Shown here: one piece after another, positions 55,556-64,000 of the stretch
Layout of the letters: every line of letters begins with the position of its first letter
Numbering within the stretch: the first letter of the stretch is position 1
Origin: Ancylobacter sp. TS-1
GTDB taxonomy: Bacteria > Pseudomonadota > Alphaproteobacteria > Rhizobiales > Xanthobacteraceae
Assembly (NCBI RefSeq): GCF_009223885.1
Contig: NZ_CP045144.1
Location: forward strand, 930,001-994,000
Length of the DNA stretch: 64,000 nucleotides
Reading direction: 5' to 3'
The notes under the pieces: generated by a model
Told to the model about the DNA's origin: nothing
Database searches by the model: none
What the model saw: the letters and a program-made list of their open reading frames with translations, nothing else
Translations under genes and position numbers: made by a program

Positions 55556-56251
55556 TCAGCGCAGCTCGACCACGTGCCCTTCCTGCAGCGTGACGCGCCG
55601 GTGCATCCGGCCCGCCAGCTCCAGATTATGGGTGGCGATCACCGCGGCAAGCCCGGTCGCCTCGACGAGTTGCGACAGCGCGTGGAAGACGTGGTCGGCC
55701 GTATGCGGGTCGAGATTGCCGGTCGGCTCGTCGGCGAGCAGCACGCGCGGCGCGTTGGCCACCGCACGGGCGATGGCGACGCGCTGCTGTTCGCCGCCGG
55801 AGAGTTCGCCGGGCCGGTGGTCGAGCCGCTTGGCAAGGCCGAGATAGCCCAGCAGTTCGGCCGCGCGGGCCGCCGCCTCGCGGCGCGACAGGCCGCGGAT
55901 CATCTGCGGCAGCATGACGTTCTCCTGCGCCGAGAATTCCGGCAGCAGGTGGTGGAACTGATAGACGAAGCCGACATCGACGCGGCGGATGCGGGTGCGG
56001 TCGGCGTCCGGCAGGCCGGCGGTCGCCTTGCCGCCGATATAGACCTCGCCGGCGTCCTGATGCTCCAGCAGGCCGGCAATGTGCAGCAGTGTCGACTTGC
56101 CGGTGCCGGACGGCGCCACCAGCGCCACCGACTGCCCCTCCATGACGGTGAAGTCGGCACCGCGCAGGATTTCGAGCCTGTCCTCGCCCTGGGAGTAGCC
56201 GCGTTCGACCTTCTCCAGCCGAAGCGCCGCCTGCGGGGATGAAAGGGACAC
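55556..56251 (-). CDS. lolD: Lipoprotein-releasing ABC transporter ATPase LolD
   Basis: Powers release of outer-membrane lipoproteins from the inner membrane. 231 residues with Walker [10 protein letters not shown] (46-54), Q-loop, ABC signature [14 protein letters not shown], Walker [13 protein letters not shown] and the H-loop ATHN. Start is a GTG at 56251 with an AGGAGG ribosome site; the gap from lolC is 10 bp, so they are co-transcribed. Confidence 0.95.
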   Translation of the reverse strand: MSLSSPQAALRLEKVERGYSQGEDRLEILRGADFTVMEGQSVALVAPSGTGKSTLLHIAGLLEHQDAGEVYIGGKATAGLPDADRTRIRRVDVGFVYQFHHLLPEFSAQENVMLPQMIRGLSRREAAARAAELLGYLGLAKRLDHRPGELSGGEQQRVAIARAVANAPRVLLADEPTGNLDPHTADHVFHALSQLVEATGLAAVIATHNLELAGRMHRRVTLQEGHVVELR

Positions 56252-56261
56252 GGCTCGCCTC

Positions 56262-57581
56262 CTATTCGTAGCGCAGCGCTTCCACCGGATCGAGACGCGC
56301 GGCGCGCCAGGACGGGTAGAGCGGGGCCAGGAAGGACAGGACGAGCGCCATCAGCACGACGGTCGCGGTCTCGCCGGCGTTCATCTCGGCCGGCAGGCGG
56401 CTGAGATAATAAAGCTCCGGCGAGAAAAGCTCGGTCGCCGTCAGCCAGGAGATGAACTGGCGGATTTCCTCGACGTTCAGGCAGACCAGCAGCCCGAGCA
56501 GGAACCCGGCGAGCGTGCCGACCACGCCGATGGCGGCGCCGGTGACGAGGAAGACGCGCATGATCGCCCCGCGCGTCGCGCCCATGGTGCGCAGGATGCC
56601 GATGTCGCGGCCCTTGTCCTTCACCAGCATGTTGAGGCCGGAGACGATGTTGAACGCCGCCACCACGACGATCAGCGTCAGGATCAGGAACATCACGTTG
56701 CGCTCGACCTGCAGCGCGTTGAAGAAGGTCGCGTTTCGCTGTCGCCAGTCGACGATGTAGATCGGTCGCCCGGCCGCCGCCTGCACCGCCGAGCGGTAGC
56801 TCTCGATGGCGTCGGGATTGTCGGTGTAGACCTCGATGGCGGTAACGTCGCCATCCTTGTTGAAATAGGCCTGGCTCTCGGCCAGCGGCATGAAGACGAA
56901 GGCGCTGTCATATTCCGACATGCCGATCTCGAACACCGCCGCGATCTTGTAGACCTTGATGCGCGGCGTCGTGCCCATCGGCGTCACCGCGCCGCGCGGG
57001 GCGACGAGGGTGAGATTGTCGCCCGCCTGGAGCGAAAGCTGGTCGGCCAGCCGCTTGCCGATGGCGACGCCCGAGCCCTCGTCGAAACCGTCGAGCGTGC
57101 CCTGGCGGATATTGGAGCCGATCGCCGGCAGTTCCCGCAGGTCCTTCTCGGAAAGGCCGCGCACCAGCACGCCGCCGGCACTGAATGCGGAGGAGGCCAG
57201 CGCCTGCCCTTCCACCAGCGGCACGGCGAACTTGATGCCCGGCACGCCGGCGATGCGCTGCGCCACCGCCTCGTAGTCGGTCAGCGGGCCGTCGATCGGC
57301 TGCACCAGCATGTGGCCGTTGAGGCCGAGGATCTTCGACAGCAGCTCGGTGCGGAAGCCGTTCATGACCGCCATGACGATGATCAGCGTCGCCACGCCCA
57401 GCATGATGCCGAGGAAGGAGAAGCCGGCGATGACCGAGATGAAGCCTTCCTTGCGGCGGGCGCGCAGATAGCGCAGCGACAGCATCCACTCGAAGGCGCT
57501 GAAGGGGCGTGAGCCCGACGGCTCGTCGGCGGCGTGCGCCTGCGCTGCCTTCACCCGACGCGCCTCGGTCCGTCCCGCCAT
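56262..57581 (-). CDS. lolC: Lipoprotein-releasing ABC transporter permease LolC/LolE
   Basis: 439 residues, four-helix FtsX-type permease: one helix near 45-70 ([24 protein letters not shown] region), a large periplasmic MacB-like domain (about 75-290), and three C-terminal helices with the FtsX repeat ([39 protein letters not shown]). Only one permease gene is present, so it probably forms a homodimer (LolF-like) with LolD, as in many alphaproteobacteria. ATG at 57581 after GGAGCAAGC. Confidence 0.93.
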   Translation of the reverse strand: MAGRTEARRVKAAQAHAADEPSGSRPFSAFEWMLSLRYLRARRKEGFISVIAGFSFLGIMLGVATLIIVMAVMNGFRTELLSKILGLNGHMLVQPIDGPLTDYEAVAQRIAGVPGIKFAVPLVEGQALASSAFSAGGVLVRGLSEKDLRELPAIGSNIRQGTLDGFDEGSGVAIGKRLADQLSLQAGDNLTLVAPRGAVTPMGTTPRIKVYKIAAVFEIGMSEYDSAFVFMPLAESQAYFNKDGDVTAIEVYTDNPDAIESYRSAVQAAAGRPIYIVDWRQRNATFFNALQVERNVMFLILTLIVVVAAFNIVSGLNMLVKDKGRDIGILRTMGATRGAIMRVFLVTGAAIGVVGTLAGFLLGLLVCLNVEEIRQFISWLTATELFSPELYYLSRLPAEMNAGETATVVLMALVLSFLAPLYPSWRAARLDPVEALRYE

Positions 57582-57711
57582 GCTTGCTCCGCCGCGCGCC
57601 TCGCCATGCCGGTCATTTTCCGGCCTGCGTCTGTGGACCTGCACTTGTAGTCCCGCCCGTGTCGAAAGTCGGGCAGGCCGGAAGCACTAGCGCAGATTCG
57701 CCCGCCGCTGT

Positions 57712-59034
57712 TCAACCCGTGATCCGCGCGATGGCCTCGGAGATCGGCAGCGACTCGCGCGAACCGTCGGCCCGGCGCTTGAGCTCGACCGAGCCAGTGG
57801 CCAGTCCCTTCGGCCCGACGATGATCTGCCAGGGCAGGCCGATCAGGTCGGCGGTGGCGAATTTCGAGCCGGGGCGCTCCTCGGTGTCGTCGTACAGCAC
57901 GTCGATGTTGCGCGCGCCAAGCTCGGCATAGATCGCCTCGCAGGCGGCGTCCGTCGCGGCATCGCCGGCCTTGAGGTTGAGCAGGCCGACCCGGAACGGC
58001 GCGATCTCCTCCGGCCAGATGATGCCGTTCTCGTCGTGCGAGGCCTCGATGATGGCGGCAGCCAGCCGCGAGGGGCCGATGCCGTAGGAGCCCATATGCA
58101 CGGGACGCTCGACGCCGTCCGGCCCCGTTACCCTGGCGCCCATCGGCTCGGAGTATTTGGTGCCGAAATAGAAGATGTGGCCGACTTCGATGCCGCGCGC
58201 GGACAGGCGCTGGCCGTCCGGAATCGCCGCGAAGGCGGCCTCGTCGTGCTTCTCCTCGGTGGCGGCGTAGAGGCTGGTCCAGCTGTCGACGATGGACTGG
58301 AGCTGCGCCGGATCGCGGAAATCGACATCGCTGCCGGGCGTCGCCTTGCCAAGATAGTCGGCGTGGCAGAAGACCTGGCTCTCGCCGGTCGAGGCGAGGA
58401 TGATGAATTCGTGGCTGTGATTGCCGCCGATCGGGCCGGTATCCGCCACCATCGGGATCGCCTTGAGGCCGAGCCGCTCGAAGGTGCGCAGATAAGCGAC
58501 GAACATGCGATTATAGGCGACGACCGCGCTTTCGAAGTCGAGATCGACCGAATAGGCGTCCTTCATCAGGAATTCGCGCGAGCGCATGACTCCGAAGCGC
58601 GGGCGCACCTCGTCGCGGAACTTCCACTGGATATGGTAGAGGTTGAGCGGCAGGTCCTTGTAGGACTTCACATAGGCGCGGACGATCTCGGTCAGCATCT
58701 CCTCATTGGTCGGCCCGAAGAGCATGTCGCGCTCGTGCCGGTCCTTGATGCGCAGCATCTCCTTGCCGTAGTCGTCGTAGCGCCCGCTTTCGCGCCAGAG
58801 CTCGGCCGACTGGATGGTCGGCATCAGGATCTCGATGGCGCCGGAGCGGTTCTGTTCCTGGCGGACGACGTTGCAGATCTTGTCCAGCACGCGCTTGCCG
58901 AGCGGCAGCCACGCATAGATGCCGGCGCTCTCCTGCCGGATCATGCCGGCGCGCAGCATCAGGCGGTGCGAGACGATTTCCGCTTCCTTCGGCACTTCGC
59001 GGAGGATGGGAAGAAAGTAGCGGGACAGACGCAT
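57712..59034 (-). CDS. proS: Prolyl-tRNA synthetase, short bacterial form
   Basis: Charges tRNA-Pro. 440 residues, class II: motif 1 region [21 protein letters not shown], motif 2 [17 protein letters not shown], motif 3 [14 protein letters not shown], and a C-terminal anticodon domain (about 330-440). It lacks the INS editing domain of E. coli ProS, as usual in alphaproteobacteria, so misacylated Ala-tRNA-Pro would have to be cleared in trans. ATG at 59034 fits; upstream in-frame sequence is not conserved. Confidence 0.96.
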   Translation of the reverse strand: MRLSRYFLPILREVPKEAEIVSHRLMLRAGMIRQESAGIYAWLPLGKRVLDKICNVVRQEQNRSGAIEILMPTIQSAELWRESGRYDDYGKEMLRIKDRHERDMLFGPTNEEMLTEIVRAYVKSYKDLPLNLYHIQWKFRDEVRPRFGVMRSREFLMKDAYSVDLDFESAVVAYNRMFVAYLRTFERLGLKAIPMVADTGPIGGNHSHEFIILASTGESQVFCHADYLGKATPGSDVDFRDPAQLQSIVDSWTSLYAATEEKHDEAAFAAIPDGQRLSARGIEVGHIFYFGTKYSEPMGARVTGPDGVERPVHMGSYGIGPSRLAAAIIEASHDENGIIWPEEIAPFRVGLLNLKAGDAATDAACEAIYAELGARNIDVLYDDTEERPGSKFATADLIGLPWQIIVGPKGLATGSVELKRRADGSRESLPISEAIARITG

Positions 59035-59220
59035 GGGCGGAAACTCACGATTCGGCCGGAACGGAGGCGCGGCGGTGCTGGCGGAGTGAAACCGGATCGG
59101 TCGGCAAAAGACAAGCCCTTGCGCACCGCACGCCCGCCGCGCTGCCCGAAACTCAGGCGGGAGCGCACAATTCAAGCCCAATTCTGTTGCAACGCACCAT
59201 CGATCTATTGCGACGCAAGG

Positions 59221-59250
59221 ATGACAAGGCCGCATTTCTTGATCTATGGT
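59221..59250 (+). promoter_or_regulatory. Candidate promoter of the structured RNA
   Basis: ATGACA (59221-59226), 18-nt spacer, TATGGT (59245-59250). Five of six -35 bases match TTGACA. Predicted start near 59257, just before the first hairpin. Confidence 0.5.
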
Positions 59251-59255
59251 GCCCG

Positions 59256-59421
59256 CCTCTAGAAAGAGGCCCGCTGATCGCTCTCATGGAGCGCGATGAA
59301 CGGTCCAAGTCTCGGGAGGAATGACGGCTAAGAAAGCCCCCCGACAGATGCCGAAACGGCACAGAATCGGGTGCGGGCGGCCAGATAAAGCAGGCGGGAC
59401 CGAGGTCCCGCCTCTTTTTTT
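59256..59421 (+). ncRNA. Candidate structured small RNA with its own promoter and terminator
   Basis: The 420-bp gap between proS and the DUF1467 gene holds no convincing protein gene, but its plus strand reads as a chain of hairpins: GCCTCT-AGAA-AGAGGC (59255-59270), CGCTC-TCATG-GAGCG (59279-59293), GGCT-AAGAA-AGCC (59326-59338), a nested CCCGA/TCGGG stem closing TGCCG-AAA-CGGCA (59340-59371), and a terminator. A promoter precedes the first hairpin. It does not look like tRNA, SRP RNA, tmRNA or RNase P RNA. Family unknown; about 165 nt. Confidence 0.55.
59392..59421 (+). terminator. Strong Rho-independent terminator of the candidate RNA
   Basis: AGGCGGGAC / GTCCCGCCT 9-bp perfect stem, CGAG loop, then CTTTTTTT (59414-59421). 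The minus-strand side has only GCTTTAT, so plus-strand transcription is the main user. No annotated plus-strand gene ends here, which itself argues for a plus-strand transcript. Confidence 0.88.
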
Positions 59422-59454
59422 GCCCTTGTGCCTGCGGGCTGGGCGCGCGGCGTC

Positions 59455-59730
59455 CTACTTCAGGTCGTAGACCTTGAACGGCATCGGAAACATGTCGACG
59501 TGCAGCCGGCCGGTCTCGACCGCCCAGGCGAATGTCAGCACGATGGCGGCGGCGATCACCGTGGTGATGAGCGCCTTGCGCAGCAGCAGCGGACGCTGGG
59601 GCGCGCCCGGCTCGGTGCCGTCCTCGACCGCCCCGTCCTCGTGCTGCGAGCGCACGCCGAACGGCAGGACGGCGAAGATCACCACCCACCAGACGATGAA
59701 ATAGATCGCGATATAGGTCGTGATGCCCAT
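59455..59730 (-). CDS. DUF1467 family membrane protein
   Basis: 91 residues with two membrane helices (about 5-25 YIAIYFIVWWVVIFAVLPFG, and 53-72 ALITTVIAAAIVLTFAWAVE) and a polar loop carrying RSQHEDGAVEDGTEPGAP. The YFIVWWVVIFAVLPFG stretch is characteristic of DUF1467, a family found next to mce and proS in alphaproteobacteria. Function unknown. ATG at 59730, 9 bp after the mce stop, so co-transcribed. Confidence 0.88.
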   Translation of the reverse strand: MGITTYIAIYFIVWWVVIFAVLPFGVRSQHEDGAVEDGTEPGAPQRPLLLRKALITTVIAAAIVLTFAWAVETGRLHVDMFPMPFKVYDLK

Positions 59731-59739
59731 GGTGACGCG

Positions 59740-60144
59740 TCAGGCCTGTTCCAGCTCGACAAGGGTGCCGAGAAAATCCTTCGGGTGGAGGAAAAGCACG
59801 GGCTTGCCATGGGCCCCGATGCGCGGCTCTCCCGAGCCGAGGACGCGGGCGCCGGCGGCGAGCAGGCGCTCGCGCGCCGCAAGGATGTCGTCCACCTCGT
59901 AGCAGACATGGTGGATGCCGCCCTCGGGGTTGCGCTCGAGAAACTTGGCGATCGGCGAATTCTCGCCGAGCGCGCCGAGCAGTTCCACCTTGGTGTTGGG
60001 CAGCGCGACGAACACGGTGTTCACGCCGTGCTCGGGCTGGGGAACGACGGCCGACACCTTGCCCCCCAGCGTGTCGCGATAGGTGGCGATGGCGGCGTCG
60101 AGATCGGGCACGGCGATGGCCACATGGTTCAGACGACCGATCAT
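59740..60144 (-). CDS. mce: Methylmalonyl-CoA epimerase
   Basis: Interconverts (S)- and (R)-methylmalonyl-CoA in propionate metabolism and the ethylmalonyl-CoA pathway. 134 residues, VOC fold of two repeats. Metal ligands fit the family: His7 (RLNHVAIAV), the His pair at 78-79 (GGIHHVCYEV) and a C-terminal Glu (LVELEQA). ATG at 60144 with GGGGAG upstream. It lies 100 bp after RNase J. Confidence 0.93.
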   Translation of the reverse strand: MIGRLNHVAIAVPDLDAAIATYRDTLGGKVSAVVPQPEHGVNTVFVALPNTKVELLGALGENSPIAKFLERNPEGGIHHVCYEVDDILAARERLLAAGARVLGSGEPRIGAHGKPVLFLHPKDFLGTLVELEQA

Positions 60145-60244
60145 TGATGCACGCTCCCCTGCCGTTGCCGGCGCCCCTTGGAGCACGTTCCCCGCGCGAA
60201 AGGCATTCAACTTTCGCGGAAGCCGGCGCCCCCGGCGCCCGACG

Positions 60245-61933
60245 TCATACCGTGATCACCAGCACATGACAGAGCGGCTTCTTGCCCCAGGCCGCGTTGA
60301 CCGAGCCGCGCACCGCGCGGGTGACGGATTCGGCGACCGCGTCCGGGTCGCGCCGGCGCGGCTTGGGCAGGCTGTCCAGGCAGTCCAGCACCGCATCCTC
60401 GACCACCTCGTCGAGCGGCTTGCCGCCGACGCCGCGCTGCGGCAGGCCGGACAGGTCGATCATCGGATCGCCCACCACATCGCCCTTGCCGGTCATGGCG
60501 ATGGCGACCGAGACCAGCCCGGCAAAGGACATGCGCCGACGCTCGGCGACCGCCGGCTCGGCGGAGCTGATCAGCACGTTGCCGTCCTTGTAGAGCCGCC
60601 CGTAAGGCAGTTCCTCGATCACCTCGGCGGAGGCGGACGGATCGGCGCTGATGAGGCGCACCACGTCGCCGTCGACGATGCGGACGACCTCGCGCGCGCC
60701 CATGCGGCGGGCGAGCTCGGCATGCTCGGCCAGATGCAGCGGCTCGCCATGCACGGGGATCGCCACCTGCGGCCGCAGCCACTGGTACATCTGCTCCAGT
60801 TCGCCCCGGCGCGGATGGCCGGAGACGTGCACGAGCGCGTCGCGGTCGGTGATGATCTTCACACCCTGAAGCACCAACGCGTTGATGATGCGGTTCACCG
60901 CCCGCTCATTGCCCGGAATGGTGCGCGACGAGAAGATCACATGATCGCCCGGCGAGAGCGCGATCTCGGGATGGTCGTCATCGGCGATGCGCGCCAGCGC
61001 CGCGCGCGGCTCGCCCTGGCTGCCGGTGAGAATGGCGACCACCTTGTCGCGCGGCAGGAAGCCATAGGCGTCGGCCGGCCGGAACGGCGGCAGGCCGTCG
61101 AGCATATGCTGCTCACGCGCCACCGAGACCACGCGCTCCATGGCGCGTCCGACCAGCACCACCTCGCGGCCGTTCTTCATCGCCGCCTCGGCGATGGAGC
61201 GCACGCGCGCGACGTTGGAGGCGAAGGTCGTCACCGCCACCCGGTTCGGGGCGGCGGCGATCATCTCGCCCAGCACCTGCTGCACATCCGTTTCCGACGG
61301 CGAGATGCCATCACGGAAGGCGTTGGTGGAATCGCAGACGACCGCGCGCACGCCCTCGTCGCCCAGCGCCGAGAAGCGCGCCGGATCGGTAATGTTGCCC
61401 ACGACCGGCGTCGGGTCGATCTTCCAGTCGCCGGTATGCACCACGAGGCCGAGCGGCGTGCGGATGGCGAGCGCATGGCTGTCGGGGATGGAATGGGCGA
61501 CGGGCAGGAACTCGACGTCGAAGGGACCGATCTTGGTCCGCCCGCCGGTCGGCACGACGTGGAAGGGAATCTTCGGCGCGCCCGGCTCGCCCAGCCGCCG
61601 GACCTCGGCGAGCGCATGGGTGAAGGGCGTCGTGTAGACCGTGCAGCCCAGACGCGGCCAAAGGTCGACAAGCCCGCCAATATGGTCCTCGTGCCCGTGC
61701 GTGATGACGAGGCCGACCAGATTGCCCGCCTCCGCCTGGTCCTCGAGGAACGACACGTCCGGCATGATGATGTCGATGCCGGGAATCTCCGGCGACGCGA
61801 AGGCAATGCCGAGATCCACCGCCAGCCATTTGCGCCGGTTGCGCGGGCCAAGACCGTAAAGCCCGAGATTCATGCCGATCTCGCCAACCCCACCGAGGGG
61901 GGCGAAGACGAGCTCGTCCGGCCACTTGCTCAC
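60245..61933 (-). CDS. rnj: Ribonuclease J
   Basis: Metallo-beta-lactamase/beta-CASP nuclease with 5'-3' exonuclease and endonuclease activity in mRNA decay and rRNA maturation. 562 residues: LAPLGGVGEIGMNL-type start, zinc motif HGHEDH (79-84), beta-CASP domain with VTTFASNVARV and SGHPRRGEL, and a C-terminal domain. Start is a GTG at 61933 with GAAAGG spaced 7 nt upstream; another in-frame GTG at 61948 overlaps the birA stop. The birA-rnj pair follows the nuo operon in Rhizobiales. Confidence 0.95.
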   Translation of the reverse strand: MSKWPDELVFAPLGGVGEIGMNLGLYGLGPRNRRKWLAVDLGIAFASPEIPGIDIIMPDVSFLEDQAEAGNLVGLVITHGHEDHIGGLVDLWPRLGCTVYTTPFTHALAEVRRLGEPGAPKIPFHVVPTGGRTKIGPFDVEFLPVAHSIPDSHALAIRTPLGLVVHTGDWKIDPTPVVGNITDPARFSALGDEGVRAVVCDSTNAFRDGISPSETDVQQVLGEMIAAAPNRVAVTTFASNVARVRSIAEAAMKNGREVVLVGRAMERVVSVAREQHMLDGLPPFRPADAYGFLPRDKVVAILTGSQGEPRAALARIADDDHPEIALSPGDHVIFSSRTIPGNERAVNRIINALVLQGVKIITDRDALVHVSGHPRRGELEQMYQWLRPQVAIPVHGEPLHLAEHAELARRMGAREVVRIVDGDVVRLISADPSASAEVIEELPYGRLYKDGNVLISSAEPAVAERRRMSFAGLVSVAIAMTGKGDVVGDPMIDLSGLPQRGVGGKPLDEVVEDAVLDCLDSLPKPRRRDPDAVAESVTRAVRGSVNAAWGKKPLCHVLVITV

Positions 61934-61944
61934 ATTAATGCCTT

Positions 61945-62700
61945 TCACACTGCCGCCGTCGACGAGGGGAACACGTCGCCGGCGCTGATCTTGTCGCGCG
62001 TTCCGTCCGCCCGGCGCAGCACCATAGCACCCGACGGGTCGAGCGCCTCGAATACACCTTCGATCTGCCGGTCGGCCAGCCGCACCGTCACAGCACGGCC
62101 AATGCCGGTCGCCCGCAGCAGCCACGCCTCGCGCACCCCGGCAAAACCGCCCTGCCCGGCCCAGTCGGCCAGCCGGGCGCGCATCGCGGTGTCGAGCGCG
62201 GCGAGCATCGCCGGCGGTTCGGTAGGATAGCCCGCCGCGGCGAGGTCCGTCGTGGGATAAGGCGTATCGGCCGGGTGATGCGCGCAATTGACGCCGAAGC
62301 CGATCACCGTGGCGATGCCGCCATCGGGGCGTACCGCCCCTTCCAGCAGGATGCCCGCCAGCTTGGCGCCGTCGATCATCACGTCATTGGGCCATTTCAG
62401 GCCGATGCGCAGCGGGTCGATGCCCGAGACGGCCCGCACGGCATCGTAGAGGGCCAGCGCCGCCACGAAGCACAGCTCCGGCTGGCGCGAGGCCGGGCCG
62501 GCGTCGGTCAGCAGCAGGGAGGCATAGAGATTGCCGGGTTCGGATGCCCAGGGGCGCCCGCGCCGGCCCCGCCCGCCGCTCTGGCGCTCGGCGACGAACC
62601 AGCATGGCGACGGCCCGTCCATGCGGGCCAGCGCCTCGGCATTGGTGGAGCCGACCGTCTCGAAGCGGACGACCGGCGTCGCACCGGAGGGAGGCGCCAT
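61945..62700 (-). CDS. birA: Biotin-[acetyl-CoA-carboxylase] ligase
   Basis: Attaches biotin to biotin-carboxyl-carrier proteins. 251 residues: ATP/biotin loop GRGRRGRPWASEPGNLYAS, LKWPNDVMIDGAKLAGIL, and a C-terminal SH3-like domain. The N-terminal DNA-binding domain of E. coli BirA is missing, so it is an enzyme only and not a repressor. ATG at 62700, two bases after the nuoN stop. Confidence 0.95.
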   Translation of the reverse strand: MAPPSGATPVVRFETVGSTNAEALARMDGPSPCWFVAERQSGGRGRRGRPWASEPGNLYASLLLTDAGPASRQPELCFVAALALYDAVRAVSGIDPLRIGLKWPNDVMIDGAKLAGILLEGAVRPDGGIATVIGFGVNCAHHPADTPYPTTDLAAAGYPTEPPAMLAALDTAMRARLADWAGQGGFAGVREAWLLRATGIGRAVTVRLADRQIEGVFEALDPSGAMVLRRADGTRDKISAGDVFPSSTAAV

Positions 62701-62702
62701 TC

Positions 62703-64000
62703 TCAGAAGAGCGCCCGTGCCGCCGCACCCGCCGCCGACAGGATCGGGCCCGGATAGACGAAGAACAGCAGGGTGAACAGGCCCGACACCGCCAGCACCG
62801 CCCGCAGCTCCGACGGCATCGGCTCGAAGGCCGGCGCCGGCTCGTCGAAGTACATCACCTTGACGATGCGCAGATAATAGAACGCGCCGACCACGCTGGT
62901 GAGCACGCCGATGACGGCGAGCGTGTAGAGCCCCGCCTCGATCGCCGCGAGGAAGACGTAGTACTTGGCGAGGAAGCCGGCCAGCGGGGGAATGCCGGCG
63001 AGCGAGAACATCAGCGCGGCGAAGAAGAACGCCTTCACCGGGCTGGTGCGGGCAAGCCCGGCCAATTCGTCATAGTTCTCGACCACGCCGTCCTTGCGGC
63101 GCATCGACAGGATGCAGGCGAAGGTGCCCAGCGTCATCGCCATGTAGACGGTGAGGTAGATCAGCACGCCGCGCACGCCCTGCTCGGTGCCGGCGGCGAG
63201 GCCGACCAGCGCGTAGCCCATGTGGCCGATCGAGGAATAGGCCATCAGGCGCTTGAGGTTGCGCTGGCCGATGGCCGCGAACGAGCCCAGCGCCATCGAG
63301 GCGATGGAGACGAAGACGACGATCTGCTGCCACTGATGCGCCACGTTGGGCAGCGCCTCCAGCGCGAAGCGCACGAACACCGCCATGGCCGCAATCTTCG
63401 GGGCGGCGGCGAAGAACGCCGTCACCGGCGCCGGGGCGCCCTCATAGACATCAGGCGTCCACATGTGGAACGGCACCGCCGAGACCTTGAAGCACAGGCC
63501 CGCGAAGGTGAACACGATGCCGAAGATCAGGCCGAGCGAGGGCTCGCGCGCCACCTCGGCGATCCGGGCGAAGTTCACCGAGCCGGTGAAGCCGTAGATG
63601 AGCGACGCGCCGTAGAGGAACATGCCGGAGGAGAGCGCGCCGAGCACGAAGTACTTCAGGCCCGCCTCGGTCGAGCGCACCGAGTCGCGGTTGTTGGCCG
63701 CGATCACATAGAGCGCCAGGCTCATCAGTTCGAGGCCCATATAGAGCGCGATCAGGTCGCCGGCCGAGATCAGCATCATCATGCCGAGCGTCGAGAGCAG
63801 CACAAGGATCGCGTATTCGAAGCGGCTCTGCTTCTCGATCTTCAGCCAGTCGACCGACATGGCCAGCGCGCCGCCGGCGCCGAGCAGCGTCAGCACCTTC
63901 AGGAAGCGGCTGTATTCATCGACCTGGAACGCGCCGTTGAACAGGCTGGCATGCGCCGGCCCGAGGATGACCAGCACGAGCGCCGCGAACAGCGCCGCCA
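62703..64000 (-). CDS. nuoN: NADH-quinone oxidoreductase subunit N, partial (5' end missing)
   Basis: Antiporter-like proton-translocating subunit of respiratory complex I. The visible 432 residues are membrane-spanning throughout. Family signs: [43 protein letters not shown], the [21 protein letters not shown] stretch with a key Lys and His, and [14 protein letters not shown]. The start lies beyond the right edge. It is probably the last gene of the nuo operon, followed at once by birA. Confidence 0.97.
   Translation of the reverse strand, partial: AALFAALVLVILGPAHASLFNGAFQVDEYSRFLKVLTLLGAGGALAMSVDWLKIEKQSRFEYAILVLLSTLGMMMLISAGDLIALYMGLELMSLALYVIAANNRDSVRSTEAGLKYFVLGALSSGMFLYGASLIYGFTGSVNFARIAEVAREPSLGLIFGIVFTFAGLCFKVSAVPFHMWTPDVYEGAPAPVTAFFAAAPKIAAMAVFVRFALEALPNVAHQWQQIVVFVSIASMALGSFAAIGQRNLKRLMAYSSIGHMGYALVGLAAGTEQGVRGVLIYLTVYMAMTLGTFACILSMRRKDGVVENYDELAGLARTSPVKAFFFAALMFSLAGIPPLAGFLAKYYVFLAAIEAGLYTLAVIGVLTSVVGAFYYLRIVKVMYFDEPAPAFEPMPSELRAVLAVSGLFTLLFFVYPGPILSAAGAAARALF

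Noticed and set aside
59320..59470. Short frame beginning MTAKKAPRQ inside the candidate RNA, with GGGAGGA next to its ATG
   Set aside because: The ribosome-site-like sequence is only one base from the ATG, too close to work, and the frame runs straight through the terminator hairpin.

Overview
The window is a GC-rich chromosomal segment packed with housekeeping genes. It looks like an alphaproteobacterium of the order Rhizobiales, and I would guess a Xanthobacteraceae-like genus, although that rank is inference from gene content and order. Supporting signs are a lipoyl domain fused to the pyruvate dehydrogenase E1-beta subunit, LpxI instead of LpxH, a short ProS, RNase J, the order tpiA-ppiD-trpE-trpG-trpD-trpC-moaC-moeA-lexA-comEC-gltX-gltA-lpxB, and SOS boxes of the alphaproteobacterial GTTC-N7-GTTC type. 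No rRNA, tRNA, insertion sequence, prophage or CRISPR array was seen.

Layout. 1-5505 (minus): pyruvate dehydrogenase operon pdhA, a small membrane protein, pdhB, pdhC and lpdA (cut by the window edge), preceded by a palindrome-rich control region and ftsB. 5706-10445 (minus): eno, then glmS and glmU for UDP-GlcNAc synthesis. 10632-17203: a DMT-family exporter, a small membrane protein, and a beta-glucan locus with two GH17-type proteins, one of them fused to a GT2 synthase, plus a small periplasmic protein. 17339-21437 (minus): a VOC protein, pyrG, secG, tpiA. 21626-29441 (plus): ppiD, trpE, trpG, trpD, trpC, moaC, moeA, with a possible Trp-containing leader peptide between trpE and trpG. 29504-31618 (plus): an HpxZ/AtzH-like protein, a GntR regulator and lexA with an SOS box inside its own promoter. 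31612-37161: comEC (minus), gltX and gltA (plus). 37362-51006 (minus): the outer-membrane and translation block lpxB-lpxI-lpxA-fabZ-lpxD-bamA-rseP-cdsA-uppS-frr-pyrH-tsf-rpsB. 51214-64000 (minus): dnaE, a 32-codon SOS-box gene, a membrane-anchored hypothetical protein, lolD-lolC, proS, a plus-strand candidate structured RNA, a DUF1467 protein, methylmalonyl-CoA epimerase, RNase J, birA and partial nuoN.

How the genes work together. Enolase and pyruvate dehydrogenase feed acetyl-CoA to citrate synthase. GlmS and GlmU make UDP-GlcNAc for the LpxA/LpxD/LpxI/LpxB lipid A steps. FabZ, CdsA and UppS supply acyl chains, CDP-diacylglycerol and undecaprenyl carrier. LolCD and BamA export lipoproteins and outer-membrane proteins, while RseP monitors the envelope.

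The most interesting item is a gene missed by length filters: a 32-residue membrane peptide at 54752-54850 with a strong ribosome site and a perfect SOS box directly upstream, just ahead of dnaE. It resembles SidA, the SOS-induced division inhibitor of Caulobacter. Other items worth checking are the promoter- and terminator-bounded candidate RNA at 59256-59421, twin palindromes upstream of pdhA, the possible trp leader, and the beta-glucan locus.
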